DNA of 60,000 nucleotides from Tubulanus polymorphus (taxonomy: Eukaryota > Nemertea > Palaeonemertea > Tubulaniformes > Tubulanidae): contig NC_134026.1 of the NCBI RefSeq assembly GCF_964204645.1, positions 9,995,450-10,055,449 on the forward strand. The letters are read 5' to 3'. This document shows positions 51,966 to 60,000 of the stretch, piece by piece. The notes beneath the pieces are model-generated. The model did not search any database. It was not told the origin of the DNA and saw nothing but the letters and a program-made list of their open reading frames with translations. The position numbers and the translations under genes were made by a program. The first letter of the stretch is position 1, and each line of letters begins with the position of its first letter.

Positions 51966-54900
51966 TCAGCTATCATTAACCATGTCTTTAAGTATTTTAA
52001 TTCCCACGATCCCTTTTTCGGCGAATACCTGAAAAAAAAATCATTGGTTTTATCACGGAGGAGTTTTTACGTTCTGCACCAAGGATTGTGGAATCAACAT
52101 CATTCATTACATACGTAGTGGCCTGCTCCATAAACGACGTAATACGAAAGACCGGCATACTTCTTCACAAAACCGGCATTACTGTTGCAGCCTGGAGTTT
52201 TGAAATAGAATGCCTTCGCATTGCGGAATTCTTCTCCACCATACCATTTCAGAGAGTCTAATACTGCCTCCGTTCCTGGAAGATCCGAATGAATAAGAAA
52301 TCATCATAAGTACTCTTCTACAAATATATGAGTACCAGTATATTACCTATTGCAGGTACTATGCCATCAAATTGTCCATTGTAGCAAATAACAGTCAAAT
52401 TAGTGGTCTGAAGAATCTCTGAAACTAAATAACGTCCTACACTGAAATATCTAGGTATCATTTATAACAGTTCCAATTCCTTTCCAATTCAGGTATATTT
52501 GTATACATCTTACCTTTTTCGTATGAGCTGTGTTCTGTCATAACATCATCTTTCATTCTGCGATTAACAATACGACTCGAAGCTAGAAAAACAAAGAAAA
52601 TCGCCATTGAAGTCAAGCACACAGTAAGAAATAAACACGAGACATCTTGGTTTTCCCATGACTGTGTGTCTCGAAATTGACATATTTATTCCGGGTAAAA
52701 GGGATGGATGATGCCACTGACCGTAATCACCTTTTGATCATGTTATGCAATAACTTAATTTTTTATCGCTAGTGTCGGTGTAAGTTTATTGCCGTTTGTC
52801 TAAACATGGACTCGCGTAAAAACAAACGTTTTTAGTTTTAAGGTTTTTCTTGCTTTGTGCGCTAGCCTTTTCAGACAGATGATATTTGCAAATATGTTTT
52901 ATATTGAAAATATTCCCTGTATCCACACACTCCTCATGTTTCAAGATCACTTCAGTACAAAAGAAATACGAACGTTTAATTTCTTTGAAACTCGAAAACG
53001 TTTCAAATCTGGCCGCAAGCGTTGAAGTTGTTTCAGCGCTAGGTTCATTGCAGGTGATTCATGTTGCAGGTAATACCACCAGCGTTTGTCACCTACAAAA
53101 GCAATGAATAACTCAATATTCACTTTTTAACCTATTATGCGGTATATGCACATGGGGAAAAAGATCTGCTTTCGAAATTACCCTTAATGTTCTAATCTGA
53201 TGAGTAAAATCCCACAATAAATGAATTGATCTAAAAAGCTTATTTAGAATATTAGAAATATTTTAGGTGGTTGCTTCCACCCTTCTTCAGTATAAATGAC
53301 TTACCATGGAGAAGGGTCGCACCACAGGGTGTCTCAGAAAATGTGTTACCCATACTCTAAGACTAATCATTCATTAACTATGATTTTGATTATATTTTTG
53401 GAGGGTAAGGATAGTAGACCTAGATGTTTTCTCGAGGATGAAATGTTGAAATGCAATGATAAGCCATGCATTGCTGAACAATCTTGTTGTTAAACGGCTA
53501 TGAAAATGGAGTCGAACAAAAAACTATCGGTTGTTCCATAGCGTACGTTTAGTTGTTAAATGACAATGATTTTAAATCACAAAATCACCGGATTTCACTT
53601 TCTGTGATATTTATTGCGGGAGATCGTAAAATCAAGGTATTCAAAACACCACCAGCAGGAATTGACTTCAAATGTTCGGAGATTTCGAGATCACTTCCTC
53701 CTATGCATACTTGTCCACTATAAAGTATTGGGAGGAAATTCCAAAAGAAGCGAACCGTAAGAATCAACACCAGGGGGAAATGAGATGGCCTATACAGCCA
53801 CAATACGGACTCGTCGTCCAGCAAGCCTTCAGGAAAAATGTATAGTGTCAGATTATAACACTGCTGTCGTTGATGTCACCAAGTGACATCAACTCCTCCT
53901 ATGTATACTTGTCCACTAGAGTATTGAGAGGATATGACCTTTGCTTTCCATTGGAATATGTAATGTAGGGACCAGATAAGCGAATAGGGCGACTGTCTAT
54001 CCTTTTCCCTTTCTCATTCCTCTTTCCTATTCTCAAAACTCATCAACAAAAAAGAGCGGGAGGGACATATTATAGGTTTATTTCCACTCTTCTCAAAACC
54101 ACAAAATTTCCGGAGAGAAAGGGACTTGTGTATGTAAGTGCTAGATATCCAAAGGCACAATCAAGAAACCGTTTCTTGATGGTAGGCCACATCACGTTAC
54201 AAGTTCAACCTGGGGAAAAAGTCCATCCCGATAGCTAAAATAAATTCAGTAAGTAATCGAATGAACGCAGATTGCGTCAAATAAAACGAAATATAACGGG
54301 GGTGGGAAGCCCCAGGTTGAACTCGCGTGAACTAAGTTCACTAAGGTATGTCACCCTGAGAACGATGAGGAAATTCCCAAAAGCTCGAGCCAAACAAAGG
54401 TTAACGATGACCAAATTAGAGTGAGTGCATATCGCATGCAATGAATCAGATAACAATGATAAAAGCTTATCATAATACAAGTGTCGCAGCCCGAGGGATC
54501 TCGATGATAAAACGATAAAATGTATGGATTTTGAGTAGTATTCGCCCCGTAAATAAGACATACTGAAGGCAAACTAACATGATTTAAGCCAAACACTAGC
54601 CGTTTAATTTACCAGCACAAGCCAAACCCCTTAGCACCAAATCGCCACTAGATCTTTTCTCACTTTTGGCGCAACATCAACCACTAGTTGGCACAAAATC
54701 TTCACTACCCAACTTCACCAGTTGGCGCAAAATATTTCCTGCCCAACCGCAATAGTTGGCATAAAATCTTCACTGCCCAACCTCACTAGTTGGCGCAACA
54801 TTTTCACTGCCCAACCTCACTAGTTTGCGCAAAATCTTCACTGTCCAACCTCACTAGTTGGCGCAAAATCTTCACTGTCCAACCTCACTAGTTGGCATAA

Positions 54901-57900
54901 AATTTTCACTGTCCAACCTCACTAGTTTGCACAAAACATCCAGACTCCAACCTCACTAATAAACAAACAAATCAGTAAGGAAAACGGAACGCTCGCCAGA
55001 TAGAAGTCGACCGATCGGGTTGATATCTTCAGACAAAATATGTAGTGTCAGACTAGTGTCGCTGATGTCATCGAGAAACTGGTGAAAATGGTTAAAATGT
55101 TGAACCTTTTCGGAGTAACTTAAATTAGTTAAGTGGACCAACAATTCTACTTGAGAGAAATCTGTCTCTGAAATCTGGAGAAATTGAGACATATAGACCC
55201 CATATGTTCAGGTTTAAAATGAAAAACTGCCACCTACTTCATAGCCTTGACGATACGTTCAAATCGACATCTATACCTATTGACAACTGGTAAAAGAAGT
55301 ATTATACCGGTACAACATTGTTGGAACATGCTGAATAGATTCATTGATTCGATACACCTAGGGGCCAATTCTTTTCTATAAAACCGTATTTCTTTGGTTA
55401 TCAATTTATTTGTTTTTATTATGTGAACGTTGCCCAATATACCCGCATGAAACCGTTGATTGTTGTTTTGCTGAATCAGGTTATATTAATATGGAATCCG
55501 ATTCTCTTGCTTCTCCTACCTGTAGCATTGCGCATAAAAAGAGTCCCGTGAATATTTTCCATCACGTTGTATAGATTTGCGTCAATTCCTGCTTTATACA
55601 GTAACATCATCATTTCGCTATGGACTTTATATGCCGTCATATTTCCTCCCCGGCCTGTTTCTAATAAGGCTGCAAATCTCCGAGCTAATCTATCCACCTT
55701 CACTTTATCAATCGAGTTGATTATTGACTGCAAAATCCGAATAGCGATTATTCACACTAGGCTTTTTCAAAAGGATGATTTATACGTAATAATTTATGTT
55801 GAGTTTTTGGAAAGAAATTTGGAAATAAGCCGCGTTTACACGACAACTAGTTTAGACCGGTCTAAATGGGTCCGTACCTGGTCCGGTCCAAATTCAGACC
55901 AGACCAAATTTTGGCGAGCGTTCACACGGCGTTTTGACACGCGGTGATAAAATCGCTTGTCACCGGGCCCACAAGATGTCGCCATCTGCTAAATAATTAA
56001 TTTTGCCTGGATGAAGTCTTGCTTCCATATTCCAAGTAGAGCAAGACATTATTCATTTGACCAATTCGATCCTCTGTCTGGTTTATACATTTTTGCGAAT
56101 TCGATTTTATTCTATGATGCTGAAACTCGAAGTATCGTTTAATCACGGTTTAAAGCACGGCAGTAAAACGGATGATGATCGCGATATACGAATACGAGTT
56201 ACGCTCCAAACATTTCCATTGAATAGGGAGAAAAAAGAGTACTTAAAAATAATTACATAAACGGTAATAAAAGCATTTAAAACTTAATAAACTGGACTCA
56301 CACTCTACCGCAGAGGTTGCGACATCTACCGCAGAGATTCAGAATTACGATTTAGACCGGACCTGGTACCAGTTTCTGTCCACACACGCATATTTAGACC
56401 GGTCCAAAATTTGGTCCGGACCTGGTTCGCTCTTTTAGACCGTGCCAAATGGAACGGTATTTTTGCCCGTGTGAACGCTTGGTCCGGTCTACATTGGACC
56501 GGACCAAATTTAGACCGGTCTAAATTTCGTCGTGTGAACGCGCCTTATATATACCAAGACGGTAGTATTCGCCAGTGTTCTAAAAGTTAGATTTTTTTCA
56601 TTTTTGACGCATATATTCGGTTATATATTTATATTTCTATCGACAAATGCACACTTAAACTCAACAGACTCACCATAGAATGCCAGAAATTACCCCAAGA
56701 ACTGGTGCTACTTATCGGAGATATCCATGGCCCACCAATAGCAATACCTTTGAAATTGCTGTCAATTCGACCATTTCGTATTTCCTAAAAGCATTCAAAA
56801 AGCTCGCCTAAAGGAAAGCTCCTCAATAACGTGATCGAACATAGTAGATTCTATCATTTACCTGGTGAAGTTGTAAAGCTAGTCTTGGTGCTACCTTTCC
56901 AGAATAAGATGATCCAACAATATAGAATTCAAGGCCCTATAATTGGAAATTGAGGGGTATGTATACAGAGCTGTTGAAAAATTTGCAAGCAGGGTTTTTC
57001 TTCTCCCCCCGAACGTAGTATTTTCGAATACATGCGTACGGTATGTCAAGTTGCGCATGCAGGTATGTATTAAGTAAAATCGATACATTATGGGTTTCCA
57101 GGATAAACCGCATGATTTGCAAACCATTTTAAGCCGTGTTTATTAAATTGTCTACGTATCCTGATTCCTGGGTTTATCCCTCATTCGATGCTCAATCGCG
57201 ATTGATTTCAATCTTATCATCAAGCTCTACGTTATGGACTACACGATGGACATTTTCAATTGAAAATTCACTTACAAAATGGACAACAAGCACAACTTTT
57301 AAAAACTAACTGTCGAAATTCCAACCAACAACCGATGGATATGACGAGAGGGCCTTTCAGCTGTTTAAAAAAATACTCTATTGATTTTCCCGATTATTAC
57401 CTTCCCCTCTCCAAGCAGATAATGCCAAAATGTCACTAAAAGCCTAAGCTAAACTATTATCAATGGATTTCTAGTAGATTTTCCAAAATTTTTCCTTTCC
57501 CAAATACCCACAAAATTTCAATGTCAAATTTCAACTGATTTTGACTGACCCTTCTGCGATTCGTATTCCAGGGGGTAAATTTGCATAGGTTTCTAAAAAT
57601 TATAGAATTATTAAGGTTTCGGAAGACTTTATGAATATTGTATTGATACCCAGGCTCTATAGCGGAGCTTCTACGAATAAATTGGTCAAAAGGAATTACA
57701 TAGGCTTGAATAGTATTATATTCTCCCTGCTGTACACAATACTGGAATACAGATAATATATGGGGAAAACCGGATTCTGCAGCATGTTTGCAGCAACGGA
57801 GTGAGAACCTACAATGCTTCCGTTAATGTTCCCGTTTCTTTTCCTTCTATTTTGAAAATACAAAACGACTGACCCATTGGGAACAAAGGCCACGCAAAGA

Positions 57901-59316
57901 AATCCGCCTTTTTGGAAAAGTAAAGAGGGCGGCGGGTCTTTATTTTTTTACCTCACTTAAAAAAAAGATAGAAAAAAAGCCTTATTCAAAATTCTGAAAG
58001 TGACGTCAAACATCTTCATGAGGTGAATCATTACTAGTTACAAATTATATCACCAAAAAACTTTTGTATACAACAACTAAAACTCTTGCTTGATTTTTGG
58101 GGGGTTGACTTTTTGTAGTGCTCAAGAATTTCAAGGGTTTAAGTCCGACCCCCTACATCCGCCCCTGGTCGTCTTCCTCGAAAATCATGATGAGATCAGA
58201 CTTCCCCAAGAAATTCGAGTAACATGCCATCTAAAACAATTATCAAATATATTGATTCAATCAATGGAGTTTTCTATACCTTGAATTCTGGATGTTTAAC
58301 CGAGAAGAATTGTCGTAGATATTCGAGTAAGTCAGTCACGACACCAAAGACATCCGATGTAAACAGGTGTTCTCCATCCGCGTAACTAAAACCCGTTCCT
58401 ACAGGACTATCCACAAACAGAACGCTACAATATTTTGCCTAATTAGAAAAAATCAAAAACCTAATCTATCGCTTTCAAGCCAGTCTAACATGATATTTGC
58501 ATAATGGGAATACATTTCATACTGCCATCCTTTTGAACGCCAAAATTTTACTGAGAAAATGGTATACCAATTTAATCTCATTCAAAATACCATTTTCTTT
58601 AGTATCTATTCGTCATAATACCATTTTTCTTGGTATCAAACATACTTTCACTGTAGTCGTACACATATACGTATAATAATATATGCAACTTTAAGTAGAA
58701 TTTTCGATTAAGTTGATTTTTTCACGCTTTTATTCTCACTTACCCAGGATGTGTCTCTTTGGTTCAAATCGCCATCGTACGGTCCGATTTGTAAAAAGTT
58801 ACCGATTGCGATACTGGATTGGCCTGGTCCTCCCTAAAACGTTGAAGTCTATGCCAACTTAATATGTCCCATTAATTAACCAGATTTTTCTTACTAATTA
58901 GAATGTTATATATGATCAAAAATACTTGTAATCCGATACTTTGCATATTCATACTTGTATTTTCGCAATGGTTTATAGAAATGGAAATTATTAAATACCG
59001 ATAACCACAAAATAAGTGGTCTTTTGTTGAATCCTTCTGGATGTGCAGTAAGGTACAGCCATGAATGTAAATGAACGCCTGGTCTTACAGTCGTGAACTC
59101 TTTAATCGGATGCGTCGGTTCTGCATCTGATGAATTCGGGAAATGTGTATACATACAGTTTAAGAGATTTCAATGAAAATGCAATACACCAAATTCAACG
59201 AAGTAATTCAGTAACTTTTCGAGTAATTAACGAGTAATTCAAATAACTTTACCTGCTTTGAATAAAAGTAAGCTGAATATGAAAATATATCTATTCAAAT
59301 ACTTCCCAACTTCCAT
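51966..59316 (-). CDS. SCPEP1-like serine carboxypeptidase (peptidase S10), copy 2
   Basis: Twelve minus-strand exons: 59253-59316, 58999-59126, 58744-58833, 58280-58438, 56862-56936, 56674-56784, 55520-55727, 52970-53092, 52514-52582, 52347-52424, 52115-52275, 51966-52028. They join in frame into 442 codons plus stop (1329 nt), close to the family's usual length. ATG 59316 opens a signal peptide (NRYIFIFSLLLFKA). Triad by this numbering: Ser157 in GSSYSG, Asp362 in NGQFDG, His421 in GAGHY. Ser64, Gln79 and Ser156 stand where carboxypeptidases have Asn, Glu and Glu for binding the substrate's free carboxylate; the oxyanion loop is GGPGQSS. Sequons include NMT, NAT and NLT. Strong conservation of exons against changed introns suggests a working gene. 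The family hydrolyses C-terminal residues in acidic compartments; true activity here is open. Confidence 0.9.
54625..54957 (+). repeat. Minisatellite, ~36-bp units, in intron 7 of copy 2
   Basis: About eight to nine units of CCAACCTCACTAGTTGGCGC followed by AAAATCTTCACTGT. Copy 1 has no such array in its 380-bp intron 7, so it arose after the gene duplication or was lost from copy 1. Confidence 0.85.
55829..56545. mobile_element. TTTAGACCGGTCTAAA-palindrome MITE in intron 6 of copy 2
   Basis: Ends GCCGCGTTTACACGAC and GTCGTGTGAACGCGCC mirror each other, and just inside each lies the perfect palindrome TTTAGACCGGTCTAAA (at 55850 and 56511). Further GACCGGACC and GGTCCGG words face each other across an AT-rich centre. 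The flank is TA at both ends; a 3-bp duplication is not clean. Confidence 0.75.
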
Positions 59317-59578
59317 TTTCAACCGTTTGTTGCAGCAATTTGACTATTCCCGAAACGAATGACTAATTTTTAAGTTAAATAGATACAAATAATCGTAACG
59401 ATGATAATAAAACATGAATAATAGCGAGTGACCTGAATTGTCCATCATCTTACCGAAATTAATCATGTTTACAACATCAGTTGCATCGATTTGCGAATTT
59501 GGAAGCTATTATATACGGCATATAATTAGGACCTAGCCAAATAGTAAAATATTCTTACTTCCTGTTGAGCAGACATAC

Positions 59579-60000
59579 TACATAACTATATAGATATGGG
59601 GAAAACCGGGACTGCCCAAGCATTGCACCAATCACGAGCCATACCCAAACGAAAAATGGGAGTTGAACATTAGATCTATGGGACTGAACTTCTCCAATCG
59701 CTCTAAGATAATGATATAAGACGTACAAGGGAGTGTAAGCTTCATCGGCAGCGGTAACCTGAGCAGAGGGAAGGAAAACCAACCCTCAGTAGTTAACCAA
59801 CAGCAATCACAATCGTCGATAACAGAATCCACACCCTCAAATTAAAACAGATTGTACCGTATCCCAAGGCAATAAAAGGAGAATACTAAACCAACCCCCC
59901 CAGCCAACATGACCGAAGCCATGACAACGGGCACTAAGAGGCCCGCGGCAAGAGAATTGAAAACAGTACTCATTCAAAATGAAAAAATAACAGAATCATT
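59579..60000 (-). repeat. Dispersed repeat, reverse copy (runs off the window)
   Basis: ATATAGATATGGGGAAAACC at 59588, then CCGTATCCCAAGGCAA, GAGAATACTAAACCAACCC and CCATGACAACGG follow the reverse of the 49.9-50.2 kb copy. Frames here are not genes. Confidence 0.55.

Noticed and set aside
55567-55947. Plus-strand open frame of 126 codons
   Set aside because: It is antisense to exon 7 of the second carboxypeptidase gene and runs into MITE sequence; the minus-strand exon has matching splice sites and a family match.

Overview
The window is animal nuclear DNA: genes are split by GT-AG introns, spacing is sparse, and LINEs, Penelope-like elements, MITEs and SINEs fill most of the space. Repeat style and gene families (citron kinase, an SCPEP1-like serine carboxypeptidase, PAN-domain secreted proteins, a divergent rhodopsin-class GPCR) suggest a marine invertebrate, most likely a lophotrochozoan (mollusc, annelid or brachiopod-like). 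The species cannot be named from sequence alone.

Layout. 0.3-4.3 kb (minus): first exons of a citron-type AGC kinase, running off the left edge. 7.1-8.9 kb: inverted cluster of tRNA-derived SINE copies. 14.3 kb: tail of a Cys-rich (CxC-like) protein. 15.4-16.4 kb (plus): a seven-transmembrane receptor. 17.2-18.5 kb: decayed LINE. 20.3-21.55 kb: Penelope-like element with reverse transcriptase, GIY-YIG domain and a hammerhead-like RNA motif. 22.4-26.3 kb (minus): PAN/apple-domain gene whose intron holds nested MITEs. 26.9-31.6 kb: one nearly full-length but frameshifted LINE. 32.1-34.7 kb: a dispersed element with a tandem core, also present at 2.0-3.3 kb. 34.8-35.8 kb: nested palindromic MITEs.

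35.9-42.4 kb and 52.0-59.3 kb (both minus) are two tandem copies of one 12-exon gene of the SCPEP1 type. Every exon could be placed in both: exon lengths are identical except exon 8, where copy 1 has one extra base. The copy-2 reading frame closes at 442 codons plus stop. The Ser-Asp-His triad is kept, but the residues that normally bind a substrate's C-terminal carboxylate are replaced in both copies. Between them lie a LINE (43.3-47.5 kb) split by a 2.57-kb fold-back element with ~1-kb inverted arms and an 8-bp target duplication, plus several palindromic arrays.

The host genes show no common pathway. The shared theme is repeat biology: at least seven loci hold hairpin-forming elements built from short palindromic words, each locus with its own version of the word.
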